64,000 nucleotides of DNA, from assembly GCF_000185385.1 (NCBI RefSeq), contig NZ_GL622296.1:1225103-1289102 (forward strand), given 5' to 3'. Every line of letters begins with the position of its first letter. Position 1 is the first letter of the stretch. The position numbers were made by a program, and so were the translations under genes. Of the stretch, positions 1 through 8,923 are shown one piece after another. The stretch comes from Lachnoanaerobaculum saburreum DSM 3986. GTDB taxonomy: Bacteria > Bacillota > Clostridia > Lachnospirales > Lachnospiraceae. Below the pieces are notes generated by a model that ran no database searches, had not been told where the DNA came from, and saw only the letters and a list, made by a program, of their open reading frames with translations.

Positions 1-30
1 ATATCAGAACAAAGATAGCTTAAGTTGCAG

Positions 31-57
31 GCACCACCAAAGGTGGTGCTGAAATTT
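31..57 (+). terminator. Hairpin upstream of the first gene, possible terminator
   Basis: A perfect 8-bp inverted repeat with a 3-nt AAA loop occupies 31-49 and is followed by a short T-rich stretch. It may end transcription of a gene that lies mostly left of the window; a frame closing at TAA 21-23 or TAG 16-18 is possible. The T run is interrupted, and the right arm also lies near the ribosome-binding position of the next gene, so a role in its translation is an alternative. Confidence 0.4.
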
Positions 58-61
58 TTAT

Positions 62-403
62 ATGGGAAGAATATTTGATAAATTAGTGGGACCGCTTCCG
101 CCTTGTGCATTTCATGAACTTACAGGTTTGTATTGCCCGGGATGCGGAGGTACAAGGGCGGTCAGGTTTTTGGTAAGAGGTAATATAGAAAAAAGCTTTA
201 TTTATAATCCGGTGGTATTGTATACAGTTATTGCAACTTTTATTTTTTTCTTTTTTGTAGTAAAGTATAAAATCGGCGGAAGACATTTGAATAAGGATAA
301 ACTTATTTTGCCGATGCTGTATATCGGAGTCTTTATAATGCTTTTAAATTGGATTGTGAAGGACTGGTTTCTACTTTTTAGAGGCATAGACTTACTTAAA
401 TAG
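62..403 (+). CDS. DUF2752 family small membrane protein
   Basis: A 113-residue protein with the DUF2752 hallmark near residues 25-33, a CPGCGGTRA motif following a His-Glu-Leu-Thr-Gly segment. Two hydrophobic membrane segments follow, at about residues 49-67 and 81-100. The function of the family is unknown; the paired cysteines look like a metal or redox site but this is inference. The next gene also encodes a small membrane protein, 13 bp downstream, so the two are probably co-transcribed with tex. The start at ATG 62 was chosen because the conserved N-terminus begins there; no strong AGGAGG is visible and the hairpin at 31-49 covers the expected site. Confidence 0.8.
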   Translation: MGRIFDKLVGPLPPCAFHELTGLYCPGCGGTRAVRFLVRGNIEKSFIYNPVVLYTVIATFIFFFFVVKYKIGGRHLNKDKLILPMLYIGVFIMLLNWIVKDWFLLFRGIDLLK

Positions 404-416
404 ACGGGGATTATAG

Positions 417-770
417 ATGAAAAATACTGAAGAGAAAATAAAAAACAGGTGGGAAAACAGATCCCTCGTATTTGGTATCATATCAATACTGTCATGTATG
501 TGTGCAATGCCTACGTCAGGAGTTCCTTTAGGCATCCCGATTGGAATATTTGCAATTGCATTTGCTGTCATATCTGCTAAAGGCGGAATGAGGGGAAAGG
601 CGGTGGCCGGAATTGTGACCGGAACATTTGGAATAGTTATCGGACTTATTATATATGCCATGATACTTTTTGTGGTAGTACAGCTAAGGGATAAAAGAAT
701 TTTAAATCAATTCAGACCGGAACAGCTTAAAGTTATACAGGATTATATTCAACTGTATATAACACATTGA
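417..770 (+). CDS. DUF4190 domain membrane protein
   Basis: A 117-residue protein with a charged N-terminal tail (residues 1-16) and two glycine-rich hydrophobic segments at about 17-52 and 60-89. This is the usual DUF4190 arrangement, in which a small-residue membrane hairpin is separated by a Lys-Gly-Gly-Met-Arg-Gly-Lys loop. No enzymatic motif is seen and the family has no established function. It sits 13 bp after the DUF2752 gene and 13 bp before tex, in the same direction. Confidence 0.75.
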   Translation: MKNTEEKIKNRWENRSLVFGIISILSCMCAMPTSGVPLGIPIGIFAIAFAVISAKGGMRGKAVAGIVTGTFGIVIGLIIYAMILFVVVQLRDKRILNQFRPEQLKVIQDYIQLYITH

Positions 771-783
771 TAAGGAGGCAATT

Positions 784-2937
784 TTGACTGACATAGTAAA
801 AATACTTGCGGATGAGTTGGGTATAAATATCTCACAGGTAGAGGCTACCGTTAAGTTGATAGATGAGGGAAATACTATTCCTTTTATTTCAAGATACAGA
901 AAAGAAGTCACAGGTTCACTAAATGATGAGATACTTAGGCAGTTTGATGAAAGATTAAAATATCTAAGGAACCTGGAGGAGAAAAAGGCTCAGGTACTCT
1001 GCGCCGTCAAGGAGCAGGGCAAGCTGACTGATGAGCTTAGAAGGGATATTGAAGCTGCCTGTACTTTAGTGGCGGTGGATGATCTGTACAGACCTTTCAG
1101 ACCGAAGAGGCGTACAAGGGCAATGATTGCTGTTGAAAAGGGGCTTGAAGCCTTTGCAAATGATATATTTGAAGAAAAACTTGAAATAGAGGCAATAAAG
1201 GAAGCAAAAAAATATCTCTCTGATAAAGAGGGGCTTGAGGTGGAGACTGAAGCGGATGCTATAGCAGGTGCTATGGATATTATAGCTGAAAAGATTTCAG
1301 ATGATGCAGGCTTTAGAAATAAGATAAGAGAGATGAGTTTTAAACAGGGTATTTTAATGTCTGCCGCAAAGGATGAGACTACAGAGTCCGTGTATGAAAA
1401 CTACTATAATTTTGCAGAGAGTGTTTCAAAGGCGGCAGGTTATAAGATACTTGCAATCAACAGAGGTGAGGATGAAAAGATCCTTACTGTAAAGGTTGAC
1501 CCGCCGCTTGAGGATATTATCAGGTATCTGGAAAGAAATATTATAAAAAAGCACAATAAATTTACAGAGCAGATATTAAAAGATACTATAGATGATGCAT
1601 ATAAGAGACTTATTGCACCTTCTATAGAAAGAGATATAAGGTCAAGTCTTACAGAGGCGGCAGAGGATGAGGCTATAAAGATATTCGGTAAAAATCTGAC
1701 ACAACTTCTTATGCAACCGCCTGTAACAGGCAGGGTGGTACTTGGATGGGATCCTGCTTTTAGAACAGGTTGTAAGCTTGCGGTGGTGGATGAAACGGGA
1801 AAGGTTTTGGATACCACGGTTATCTATCCTACAGCACCTCAAAATAAGGTGGAAGCAGCCAAGAAGGTGCTGAAAGAACTTATAAAAAAGTACAATATAA
1901 GCCTTATCTCTTTAGGAAACGGTACGGCTTCAAGAGAGTCCGAAAGCATAATTGTAGAGTTGATAAAGGAAGTTGATACTAAGCTTGAATACATTATAGT
2001 AAATGAGGCGGGAGCAAGTGTATACTCCGCAAGCAAGCTTGCAACTGAGGAGTTTCCAAACTTTGATGTGGGTCAGAGATCGGCAGCATCAATTGCCAGA
2101 CGACTTGAGGATCCTCTTGCGGAACTTGTAAAGATAGATCCGAAGTCTATAGGTGTAGGTCAATATCAACATGACATGAATCAAAAAAAGCTCTCGGAGG
2201 CACTTGGTGCAGTGGTGGAAGATTGTGTAAATAAGGTGGGAGTAGATTTAAACACTGCATCCGCACCGCTTTTAGAGTATATTTCAGGTATTTCAAAGGC
2301 TGTTGCAAAGAATATAGTTGTATACAGGGAAGAGAACGGAAGCTTCAAAACAAGAAAGGAGCTTTTAAAAGTTTCAAAGCTTGGACCTAAAGCCTTTGAG
2401 CAATGTGCAGGATTCCTTAGAATAAATGACGGAAAAGAACCACTTGATATGACAAGTGTGCATCCGGAAAGCTACAGTGCTACCAAAAAGTTGCTCGAGA
2501 GCCTTGGCTACAGTGACAAAGATATCACTTTATCAGGTCTTGGCGGTATATCAAAGAAAATACTTGATTTTAAAAAGGTAAGTGATGAACTTGAGATTGG
2601 TGAAATTACATTAAGAGATATAGTAAAGGAACTTGAAAAACCGGGCAGAGACCCAAGAGATGAGATGCAAAAGCCGATACTTCGTACAGATGTAATGGAA
2701 ATGGAAGATTTAAAAGAAGGCATGATTTTAAAGGGTACTGTAAGAAATGTTATCGACTTCGGAGCATTTGTGGATATCGGAGTACATCAGGACGGGCTTG
2801 TGCATATATCAAAGTTAAGTAAGAAGTTTATAAAGCATCCGCTTGAGGCGGTAAGTGTAGGAGATATTGTTGAAGTAAGGGTGGACAGTGTGGATTTAAA
2901 GAAAAAAAGAATATCCCTGTCTATGGTATTTGATTGA
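784..2937 (+). CDS. tex: Tex family RNA-binding transcription accessory protein
   Basis: Tex is a conserved cytoplasmic nucleic-acid-binding protein linked to transcription and stress tolerance. The 717-residue length matches the family. In order it has the Tex N-terminal helical domain (about 1-200), a YqgF/RNase H-like domain starting near residue 315 (VLGWDPAFRTG), helix-hairpin-helix repeats around 490-560, and a C-terminal S1 RNA-binding domain at about 645-717. Translation starts at TTG 784: AAGGAGG at 772-778 has ideal spacing and the N-terminus matches the family from there. The following gene begins one base after the stop. Confidence 0.95.
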   Translation: MTDIVKILADELGINISQVEATVKLIDEGNTIPFISRYRKEVTGSLNDEILRQFDERLKYLRNLEEKKAQVLCAVKEQGKLTDELRRDIEAACTLVAVDDLYRPFRPKRRTRAMIAVEKGLEAFANDIFEEKLEIEAIKEAKKYLSDKEGLEVETEADAIAGAMDIIAEKISDDAGFRNKIREMSFKQGILMSAAKDETTESVYENYYNFAESVSKAAGYKILAINRGEDEKILTVKVDPPLEDIIRYLERNIIKKHNKFTEQILKDTIDDAYKRLIAPSIERDIRSSLTEAAEDEAIKIFGKNLTQLLMQPPVTGRVVLGWDPAFRTGCKLAVVDETGKVLDTTVIYPTAPQNKVEAAKKVLKELIKKYNISLISLGNGTASRESESIIVELIKEVDTKLEYIIVNEAGASVYSASKLATEEFPNFDVGQRSAASIARRLEDPLAELVKIDPKSIGVGQYQHDMNQKKLSEALGAVVEDCVNKVGVDLNTASAPLLEYISGISKAVAKNIVVYREENGSFKTRKELLKVSKLGPKAFEQCAGFLRINDGKEPLDMTSVHPESYSATKKLLESLGYSDKDITLSGLGGISKKILDFKKVSDELEIGEITLRDIVKELEKPGRDPRDEMQKPILRTDVMEMEDLKEGMILKGTVRNVIDFGAFVDIGVHQDGLVHISKLSKKFIKHPLEAVSVGDIVEVRVDSVDLKKKRISLSMVFD

Positions 2938-2938
2938 T

Positions 2939-3427
2939 ATGAATAAAATAAAGATAGATATGAAGCTGAATGCAAAAGATATCTGGCTGTTTTCCATGTA
3001 TCACAGCAACAGAGGATTTTTACTTATTTTCAATATATTATTCACAGTGGCAATGTATTACTTTATGATTACCACATGGAACAGAATTGATATTCCAAGA
3101 AGGATTTTATTTGTGGTAATGTCAAATATGTTTCTTATAGTGCAGCCGGCAATGCTTTACTTAAAGTCACAAAAGCAGGCAAGGACAGATGCCGTTAGGG
3201 CAGGCTTTTCTCTTTCGCTTAACGACGAGGGCATAGAGGTGGTATCAGGAGAAGAAAAGGTGGACTTTAAGTGGGAAATCGGATTTCGTTCAAGGATATT
3301 ACCGGGAATTATAGTGATATATGTGGACGCTATAAGAGGCTATCTTTTACCTGACAGATATACAAAGGCAAATAAAGAAAGGATAGTCGCTATTTTAAAA
3401 GAAAAGACAAGAGTGAGCATATTTTAG
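2939..3427 (+). CDS. YcxB-like membrane protein
   Basis: A 162-residue protein with two hydrophobic segments (about residues 27-46 and 55-75) and then a soluble domain of the YcxB-like type, a PH-like fold found in Firmicutes. In that domain a Glu-Gly-Ile-Glu-Val strand is followed by a conserved tryptophan in a Phe-Lys-Trp segment and a short hydrophobic strand. The function is unknown. I chose ATG 2939, one base after the tex stop; an in-frame TTG at 2930 overlapping tex is the alternative. It is tightly packed between tex and tsaE. Confidence 0.7.
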   Translation: MNKIKIDMKLNAKDIWLFSMYHSNRGFLLIFNILFTVAMYYFMITTWNRIDIPRRILFVVMSNMFLIVQPAMLYLKSQKQARTDAVRAGFSLSLNDEGIEVVSGEEKVDFKWEIGFRSRILPGIIVIYVDAIRGYLLPDRYTKANKERIVAILKEKTRVSIF

Positions 3428-3428
3428 A

Positions 3429-3890
3429 ATGAGTAAAGTTATTTTTGAGAGCTTTTGTGACAAGGATACATTTGATATTGCATTTAAGATTGCAAATAAT
3501 CTAAAGGCAAGAAGTACTCCTGTGGCAGTCTGTCTGGACGGCGACCTTGGAGTAGGCAAGACTGTTTTTGCAAAGGGATTCGGTGCAGGGCTTAATATAA
3601 AAAAGGATATTGTAAGCCCTACTTTCAATATAGTAAAAACTTATGAGGGTGAGAAAAGACTTCACCACTTTGATGTATATAGGATTAGTGATATAGCGGA
3701 GCTTGATGAGATAGGTTTTGATGAGTTTTTGTTTGATGATGCCGTCATCCTTATAGAGTGGTCAAACTTGATAAAAGAAGCATTGCCAAAAGATGCGATA
3801 AAAGTGGTTATATCAAAGAACCCTGAAAAGGGATTTGACTATAGACAAATAGCTGTAGAAGGTATGGATGATGAAGATTTTAGGAATTGA
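3429..3890 (+). CDS. tsaE: tRNA threonylcarbamoyladenosine biosynthesis ATPase TsaE
   Basis: TsaE is the small P-loop ATPase that works with TsaB and TsaD to transfer threonylcarbamoyl to A37 of ANN-decoding tRNAs. The 153-residue protein has the Walker A motif GDLGVGKT at residues 38-45, the family SPTF motif after it, a HxDxYR segment (His-Phe-Asp-Val-Tyr-Arg) and a C-terminal Ile-Glu-Trp strand. It starts one base after the preceding stop and overlaps tsaB by 23 bp, so the pair is likely translationally coupled. Confidence 0.95.
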   Translation: MSKVIFESFCDKDTFDIAFKIANNLKARSTPVAVCLDGDLGVGKTVFAKGFGAGLNIKKDIVSPTFNIVKTYEGEKRLHHFDVYRISDIAELDEIGFDEFLFDDAVILIEWSNLIKEALPKDAIKVVISKNPEKGFDYRQIAVEGMDDEDFRN

Positions 3891-4596
3891 AAGTGCCGCA
3901 TTGGTGGCATCGGTTGCGATAATAGATGAAAATGTGACAATAGCGGAATATACTACAAATTTTAAAAAGACACATTCAGAAACATTATTGCCGATGCTTG
4001 ATGAGATAGTAAAGATAACGGGAATAAGCCTTAGTGAGCTTTCGGCTATAGCCGTTTCAGGAGGTCCCGGCTCATTTACCGGACTTAGAATAGGAGCAGC
4101 AAGTGCAAAGGGACTTGGGCTGTCACTTGATTTACCTCTTATCCATGTTCCCACACTTGACGCAATGGCATTAAATATATATTCAAGTGATGCGCTTATA
4201 GTGCCTATAATGGATGCCAGAAGAAATCAGGTATATACAGGGATATATAAAAACGACACAAAACTTGAGGTTAAAGTACCGTCTATGGCGGTGTCTGTAG
4301 ATGAGCTTTTTGAAATTTTAAAAGAAACAGATGCAAAGGAAAAAGCGGGAAGGGCGATATTCTTAGGCGACGGTGTGCCTGTATTCAGGGAATATATTGA
4401 CAAAAACCTTGAAATATCACATGATTTTGCACCTGCAAATTTGAACAGACAAAGAGCATCAAATATTGCAATGCTTGGAATGGAAATGTTAAAGAGCGGC
4501 AATATTATATCGGCAGATGATATGAGACCGGAATATCTTAGAAAAAGTCAGGCGGAAAGGGAGAGGGATGTGGATAAGACCGATGCTGATCTCTGA
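3868..4596 (+). CDS. tsaB: tRNA threonylcarbamoyladenosine biosynthesis protein TsaB
   Basis: TsaB is the inactive ASKHA-fold paralogue of TsaD and serves as the scaffold of the t6A complex. The 242-residue protein begins with the family N-terminus (ILGIESA) and carries the SGGPGSFTGLRIG segment near residues 63-75, as well as the MDARRNQVY strand near 113-121. The C-terminal part ends with the typical PEYLRKSQAERE region. Two adjacent ATG codons (3868 and 3871) are possible starts. It overlaps tsaE upstream by 23 bp and rimI downstream by 29 bp. Confidence 0.93.
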   Translation: MMKILGIESAALVASVAIIDENVTIAEYTTNFKKTHSETLLPMLDEIVKITGISLSELSAIAVSGGPGSFTGLRIGAASAKGLGLSLDLPLIHVPTLDAMALNIYSSDALIVPIMDARRNQVYTGIYKNDTKLEVKVPSMAVSVDELFEILKETDAKEKAGRAIFLGDGVPVFREYIDKNLEISHDFAPANLNRQRASNIAMLGMEMLKSGNIISADDMRPEYLRKSQAERERDVDKTDADL

Positions 4597-5008
4597 TATG
4601 GAAGCAATAAAACAACTGGAAAAAGATATTTTTGGCGACGCATGGAGCGAAAATAATATAAAAGACTCTATAGAATCTAAATTTGATTACTGCGTGGTTA
4701 TCGAAGAAGACTATAGAGTCTTAGCCTATATTATTTTCAGAGTAAATATGGATGAGGCCGAACTTTTCCGTATAGCTACAGATAAAAACAGCAGAAACGT
4801 TGGGTTTGCACATGAGCTTATGAACTTTATGATTTCATATCTTAGAGATATGAAGGTGAAAAAAGTGTTCCTTGAGGTCAGATGCCAAAATAAAGATGCT
4901 ATAAGGTTATATGAAGATTACGGTTTTAAAAAGCTTGGCATCAGGAAAGAATATTATAATAATCCTACAGATGATGCTCTGTTAATGGAAGGATATATAA
5001 AATGTTAG
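4568..5008 (+). CDS. rimI: Ribosomal protein S18 alanine N-acetyltransferase RimI
   Basis: A 146-residue GNAT enzyme; RimI acetylates the N-terminal alanine of ribosomal protein S18 using acetyl-CoA. It begins with the RimI-type Ile-Arg-Pro-Met segment. The acetyl-CoA loop near residues 72-82 (RNVGFAHELM) is a little degenerate, with Asn-Val-Gly-Phe-Ala where most GNATs have Gly-x-Gly-x-Gly/Ala. The QNKDAIRLYEDYGF motif near 112-125 is typical of RimI. It lies between tsaB and rnz with overlaps on both sides, its usual Firmicutes place. Confidence 0.85.
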   Translation: MWIRPMLISDMEAIKQLEKDIFGDAWSENNIKDSIESKFDYCVVIEEDYRVLAYIIFRVNMDEAELFRIATDKNSRNVGFAHELMNFMISYLRDMKVKKVFLEVRCQNKDAIRLYEDYGFKKLGIRKEYYNNPTDDALLMEGYIKC

Positions 5009-5913
5009 ATATTTGTTTATTAGGTACAGGGGGTATGATGCCGCTGCCTTACAGATGGTTGACTTCAATGATGGCAAGATGTGAGGGAGTAAATCTTTTG
5101 ATAGATTGCGGTGAAGGCACTCAGATTGCTATAAAGGAAAAGGGATGGAGCCCGAAACCTATAGATGTGATTTGCTTTACACATTATCATGCGGACCATA
5201 TAAGCGGACTGCCGGGGCTTTTACTTACAATGGGAAATTGTGAAAAGACTACACCGCTTCTTGTAATAGGACCGAAAGGGCTTGAGAGGGTTGTAAATGC
5301 TATGAGAGTCATAGCACCTGAACTCCCGTTTGAAATACAGTTTAGAGAACTTAGAGAAAGTGAAGAAGTTATAGATTTTGCCCCTTATAAAATAGAGGCA
5401 TATAAGGTAAATCACAGAGTGACCTGTTACGGCTACAGGATTTCTATTGAGAGAAAAGGCAAGTTTGATGCCGAAAGAGCAAAGGCACTGGATATTCCTC
5501 TAAAATACTGGAACAAATTGCAACATGGTGAGATTATCATAGACGGAGATAAGACCTATACTCCGGATATGGTAATGGGCGAGGCAAGAAGAGGTATTAA
5601 GGTCAATTATTGTACAGATACAAGACCTGAGCCTGTTATTGCGGAGTATGCCGCAGATTGCGACCTCTTTATATGTGAGGGTATGTATGGAGAGGATGAT
5701 AAGGAAGAAAATGCCAAAGGCTACAAGCATATGACTATGACCGAGGCGGCAAACCTCGGAAAAGAGGCAAATCCGAAGAGAATGTGGCTTACACATTATT
5801 CGCCCTCAATGAACAAGCCGGATGAATATATTGAAGGTTTAAAGAAAATTTTCCCGGCTATAAGGACTGCAAGAGACGGATGGAGCATAGAACTGGGTTA
5901 TGAAGAAGAATAA
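5002..5913 (+). CDS. rnz: Ribonuclease Z (metallo-beta-lactamase fold)
   Basis: RNase Z cuts the 3' trailer from tRNA precursors. The 303-residue protein has the zinc-binding motif His-Tyr-His-Ala-Asp-His at residues 61-66 followed by ISGLPG, the N-terminal LGTGG strand, a conserved His in the [11 protein letters not shown] segment, an Asp in the YCTDTRP segment, and the HMTMTEAA and LTHYSPS motifs near the C-terminus, all diagnostic of the family. It overlaps rimI by 7 bp and tsaD by 14 bp. Its insertion inside the t6A gene group places two tRNA maturation steps in one transcript. Confidence 0.93.
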   Translation: MLDICLLGTGGMMPLPYRWLTSMMARCEGVNLLIDCGEGTQIAIKEKGWSPKPIDVICFTHYHADHISGLPGLLLTMGNCEKTTPLLVIGPKGLERVVNAMRVIAPELPFEIQFRELRESEEVIDFAPYKIEAYKVNHRVTCYGYRISIERKGKFDAERAKALDIPLKYWNKLQHGEIIIDGDKTYTPDMVMGEARRGIKVNYCTDTRPEPVIAEYAADCDLFICEGMYGEDDKEENAKGYKHMTMTEAANLGKEANPKRMWLTHYSPSMNKPDEYIEGLKKIFPAIRTARDGWSIELGYEEE

Positions 5914-6916
5914 TATAAAAATACTTGCAATAGAAAGTTCCTGTGATGAGACTGCGGCAGCTGTAGTGGAAGACGGAAGGAAGGTACTTTCAAATATTAT
6001 TTCATCACAGATAGATTTACATACAATATATGGAGGAGTAGTCCCTGAGATTGCCTCCAGAAAACATATAGAGAATATAAATTTTGTAATAAGAGATGCA
6101 CTGAAAGAGGCAAATGTCACCTTTGATGATATTGATGCCGTAGCGGTTACCTACGGCCCGGGACTTGTAGGGGCTTTGCTTGTAGGAGTAGGCGAAGCAA
6201 AGGCACTTGCCTACGGATTAAAAAAGCCCTTGATAGGAGTACATCATATAAAGGGACATGTTTTTGCAAATCTTATAGAGCATGAAAATTTGATGCCTCC
6301 TTTTGTATGCCTGATTGTTTCGGGAGGACATACGGAAATAGCTATTGTAAAGGATTATAATGATTTTGAAATAGTTGCAACCACAAGAGATGATGCGGCA
6401 GGTGAGGCATTTGATAAGGTGGCAAGAAGTGTAGGTCTTGGTTATCCGGGAGGTCCAAAGATTGACAAGGCGGCAAAGCTTGGCAATCCTTTTGCAATAG
6501 AGTTTCCAAAGGCAAGAGTAAATGATTCAAAATATGATTTCAGCTTTTCAGGAGTAAAGTCAGCTGTTTTAAATTATCAAAATAAAGCCAATATGACCGG
6601 TGAAAAGATAAATGTAAATGATTTGGCGGCATCTTTTCAAAGAGCTGTGGTGGAGGTATTGGTGGAACATACTGTTACTGTAGCAAAGGATTATAATATA
6701 AAGAATGTAGCAATGGCAGGGGGAGTGGCGTCAAATACAGCACTCAGAAGTTTGATGGAGGAAAAATGCAGTGAAGAGGGGTTAAAACTTCACTTTCCGT
6801 CACCGGTATATTGTACGGATAATGCGGCAATGATCGGTGTGGCTGCATATTATGAATATTTAAACGGAAACTTTAAGGATTTGACATTAAATGCGGTACC
6901 AAATCTTGAACTGTGA
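5900..6916 (+). CDS. tsaD: tRNA N6-adenosine threonylcarbamoyltransferase TsaD
   Basis: TsaD is the catalytic subunit that transfers the threonylcarbamoyl group to tRNA A37. The 338-residue protein has the ASKHA nucleotide-binding start (AIESSCDET), the metal-binding His-x3-His at residues 116-120 (HHIKGH), the SGGHTEI strand near 141-147, the GEAFDKVAR segment and the C-terminal [11 protein letters not shown] and TDNAAMIG motifs. The length is normal. It follows rnz with a 14-bp overlap and completes the tsaE-tsaB-tsaD set in the window. Confidence 0.96.
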   Translation: MKKNNIKILAIESSCDETAAAVVEDGRKVLSNIISSQIDLHTIYGGVVPEIASRKHIENINFVIRDALKEANVTFDDIDAVAVTYGPGLVGALLVGVGEAKALAYGLKKPLIGVHHIKGHVFANLIEHENLMPPFVCLIVSGGHTEIAIVKDYNDFEIVATTRDDAAGEAFDKVARSVGLGYPGGPKIDKAAKLGNPFAIEFPKARVNDSKYDFSFSGVKSAVLNYQNKANMTGEKINVNDLAASFQRAVVEVLVEHTVTVAKDYNIKNVAMAGGVASNTALRSLMEEKCSEEGLKLHFPSPVYCTDNAAMIGVAAYYEYLNGNFKDLTLNAVPNLEL

Positions 6917-6943
6917 TTGTAAAGATTATTTTGATATTGGAAT

Positions 6944-7642
6944 ATGATTATGAAAAGTACGGCGATAATACTGGCTGCGGGCAGTGGAAAAAGATTTAAT
7001 GCCAAGGAAAAGAAACAATTTGCAAAGCTTTATGATAAGCCTCTATTATACTATTCCCTGAAAGCATTTAGTGAAAGCAAAGCAGATGAGATTATAATAG
7101 TTACATCAGAAGCCGATATTGACTATGTAGGAAAAGATATCGTAAAAAAATACGGATTTTTTAAGGTAAAAGATATTGTTTCCGGCGGAAATGAAAGATA
7201 TGATTCTGTATATAGTGGATTAAAGGCTGTATCAGGGAATATTTGTCTGATACATGACTGTGCCAGAGCCATGATAAATGTGGAACTTATAAACAGATGC
7301 ATTGATGCAACGCTTAAGTATAGGGCGGTGGTGCCGACAGTAGCTCCAAAGGATACCATCAGAATAAGAGACGGTGAGTTTGGCGGTGAGACAATTGATC
7401 GAAATACCCTTTGTATTATACAGACTCCACAATGTTTTTATACGGAACTTATAAAGTCGGCATTTGAAAAGATGTATAAAACCGATTATAAATCTCTTGG
7501 AATTACAGATGATGCTATGGTAGTGGAAAAGTTTAGTGATACAAAGGTAAGACTTATAGAGGGTGATTATAAAAATATAAAGGTAACCACACCTGAGGAT
7601 ATAATGATAGCTAAGGCGTTTTTAGATGCCGAGAATGGTTGA
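6944..7642 (+). CDS. ispD: 2-C-methyl-D-erythritol 4-phosphate cytidylyltransferase IspD
   Basis: IspD makes CDP-methylerythritol from MEP and CTP in the non-mevalonate isoprenoid pathway. The 232-residue protein has the CTP-binding LAAGSGKRF motif at residues 10-18, followed by a Lys-Lys-Gln-Phe motif, the HDCARAMI segment (usual form HDgARP) and a C-terminal Asn-Ile-Lys-Val-Thr-Thr-Pro-Glu-Asp motif. Two Met codons (6944 and 6950) are possible starts. No other MEP gene is in the window. A clear terminator follows, ending the long forward operon. Confidence 0.92.
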   Translation: MIMKSTAIILAAGSGKRFNAKEKKQFAKLYDKPLLYYSLKAFSESKADEIIIVTSEADIDYVGKDIVKKYGFFKVKDIVSGGNERYDSVYSGLKAVSGNICLIHDCARAMINVELINRCIDATLKYRAVVPTVAPKDTIRIRDGEFGGETIDRNTLCIIQTPQCFYTELIKSAFEKMYKTDYKSLGITDDAMVVEKFSDTKVRLIEGDYKNIKVTTPEDIMIAKAFLDAENG

Positions 7643-7643
7643 T

Positions 7644-7680
7644 AAAAAGCCGATGCAGCATGTGGTTGCATCGGCTTTTT
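7644..7680 (+). terminator. Rho-independent terminator after ispD
   Basis: A 14-bp perfect inverted repeat (arms 7644-7657 and 7667-7680) with a 9-nt loop and flanking A and T runs starts 2 bp after the ispD stop. It marks the end of the tex to ispD transcript and the beginning of the accessory segment. Confidence 0.9.
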
Positions 7681-7724
7681 GGGTGTTTATAAGATATATA
7701 AATTTGAAGTTGTAAGGGGGAGTA

Positions 7725-8201
7725 ATGGACATGGGTGTTAAACTTATCCAAGCAATAAAAGAAGATATGGAGACTATTTGGAAGATGCAACTGGAAGCAT
7801 TTGCAGGACTTTTGGAAAAATATAATGATTATGATATAAGCCCTGCCGCTGAAACATTTGACAAGTTAATGTCAAAGTTTGAACAGCCATGCACAACTTA
7901 TTATTTTATTTTTGCTAATTCCAAAAGAATTGGTGTGGTTCGTATCATCGATAAGAAAGATGGAAGCAGGAAGAAAATATCTCCAATATGGATAATGCCG
8001 GAGTTCAGAAATAAAGGATATGCTCAACAAGCCATCAAGGCTGCTGAAAAAATACATGGAAGTGAAAATTGGTGTTTAGGTACTATTTTACAGGAAAAAG
8101 GTAATTGCCATCTCTATGAAAAGCTTGGATATCATAGAATTGAAAAGATAGATAATATCAGCGATATTATGGATATAGTGTACTATGAGAAAGATAGCTG
8201 A
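7725..8201 (+). CDS. GNAT family N-acetyltransferase
   Basis: A 158-residue acetyltransferase of the GNAT superfamily. The central strand and acetyl-CoA loop are at about residues 80-98 (IWIMPEFRNKGYAQQAI), and a C-terminal HLYEKLGYHRI motif is typical of small-molecule or peptide acetyltransferases. The substrate cannot be read from the sequence. ATG 7725 is preceded by an AAGGGGGAG binding site; an internal Met two codons later is less likely. It is a single-gene unit between two terminators. Confidence 0.8.
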   Translation: MDMGVKLIQAIKEDMETIWKMQLEAFAGLLEKYNDYDISPAAETFDKLMSKFEQPCTTYYFIFANSKRIGVVRIIDKKDGSRKKISPIWIMPEFRNKGYAQQAIKAAEKIHGSENWCLGTILQEKGNCHLYEKLGYHRIEKIDNISDIMDIVYYEKDS

Positions 8202-8222
8202 GACTGATAGATCTCGGTTTTT
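8198..8222 (+). terminator. Terminator after the GNAT gene
   Basis: A short stem (CTGAGA pairing with TCTCGG, one G-U pair, 8-nt loop) overlaps the GNAT stop codon and is followed by five T residues. The convergent toxin gene ends 36 bp further right. Confidence 0.55.
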
Positions 8223-8257
8223 GGTGCTATAACATAATAATTTACATATTTGCAAAA

Positions 8258-8536
8258 CTACATACCGAAAAGGTCAGCATGAGTACCGGTTTCAGTTGCA
8301 ACGATAATAAGTCTATCATCTTCAACACGATATATTAATAACCAATCCGGTTCTATGTGACATTCTCTAAAGTCTGACATATTACCGGATAGTTGGTGGT
8401 CTCTATATTTGGACTCAAGTGGTTTTCCTGTACTAAGTGAATCAAGTACATCTACTAACTTTGCAATATTTTTACCACGCTTCTTGATTCGCTTTACATC
8501 ACGCTTCATCTTATTTGTAAATAGAATTTGATACAT
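8258..8536 (-). CDS. YafQ-type mRNA interferase toxin (type II)
   Basis: A 92-residue protein of the RelE/YafQ superfamily, ribosome-associated endoribonucleases that cut mRNA during translation. Family features are the basic N-terminal helix (residues 8-24), the Tyr-Arg-Asp-His-Gln-Leu-Ser-Gly segment near 44-51, the RECHIEPDWLLIYR strand at 57-70, and a C-terminal Thr-Glu-Thr-Gly-Thr-His-Ala-Asp-Leu-Phe segment. The YafQ-type catalytic histidines are present. Its start codon directly follows the stop of the antitoxin gene, the usual antitoxin-first order. Confidence 0.9.
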   Translation of the reverse strand: MYQILFTNKMKRDVKRIKKRGKNIAKLVDVLDSLSTGKPLESKYRDHQLSGNMSDFRECHIEPDWLLIYRVEDDRLIIVATETGTHADLFGM

Positions 8537-8800
8537 CTAATCCTCCAACATAGCTAAGACAGCTTCTTTAGCAGAATTATACGGTCCATTTAAGTTTCTA
8601 TGTAACCTTGCATCTTGAATTGCACTAAGACTTTCATTATATTGCTTTTTATGTACAACAGGAAATGGTAATCCATTGTGTTCAAGTGAAGCATTTAAGA
8701 AAATCCTTATTGCTGTTGATGTATCCAAACCCAGACTTGAAAATAGTGAGTCGGCGTCTTTCTTTAGCTGCTCATCTATACGAATTTGTAGTGTTGACAT
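8537..8800 (-). CDS. RelB/DinJ family antitoxin
   Basis: An 87-residue antitoxin. The N-terminal ribbon-helix-helix region (Leu-Gln-Ile-Arg-Ile-Asp-Glu strand, then SSLGLDTSTAIRIFLN near residues 22-37) is typical of DinJ and would bind its own promoter. The C-terminal half should wrap the toxin. I chose ATG 8800 because a GGAGG lies at good spacing upstream and the family N-terminus starts there; a TTG 24 bp upstream is possible but lacks a site. It is the first gene of the two-gene operon with the YafQ toxin. Confidence 0.9.
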   Translation of the reverse strand: MSTLQIRIDEQLKKDADSLFSSLGLDTSTAIRIFLNASLEHNGLPFPVVHKKQYNESLSAIQDARLHRNLNGPYNSAKEAVLAMLED

Positions 8801-8838
8801 ATTGCACCTCCAATACTTAAGCAATTATTTGTAATGTA

Positions 8839-8867
8839 ATTATAGTATAAGTTTAGCATATATGCAA
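8839..8867 (-). promoter_or_regulatory. Promoter of the DinJ-YafQ operon with a palindrome
   Basis: On the minus strand there is TTGCAT (8862-8867), a 17-bp spacer and TATAAT (8839-8844). A perfect 10-bp palindrome, GCATATATGC at 8856-8865, overlaps the -35 box and is a candidate operator for autoregulation by the antitoxin-toxin complex. The operator role is inferred from how DinJ-type systems work. Confidence 0.7.
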
Positions 8868-8923
8868 TGCTGATAACCGGATTAGATAAAATTAGAATTT
8901 GACAAAGTTTAAAGGAGATAACT

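Noticed and set aside
1440-2036. Long minus-strand open frames opposite tex
   Set aside because: They are shadows of the strongly supported tex frame, lack binding sites and encode no family pattern. The same applies to other antisense frames, for example opposite tsaB, fakA, the ABC permease and the DUF2142 gene.
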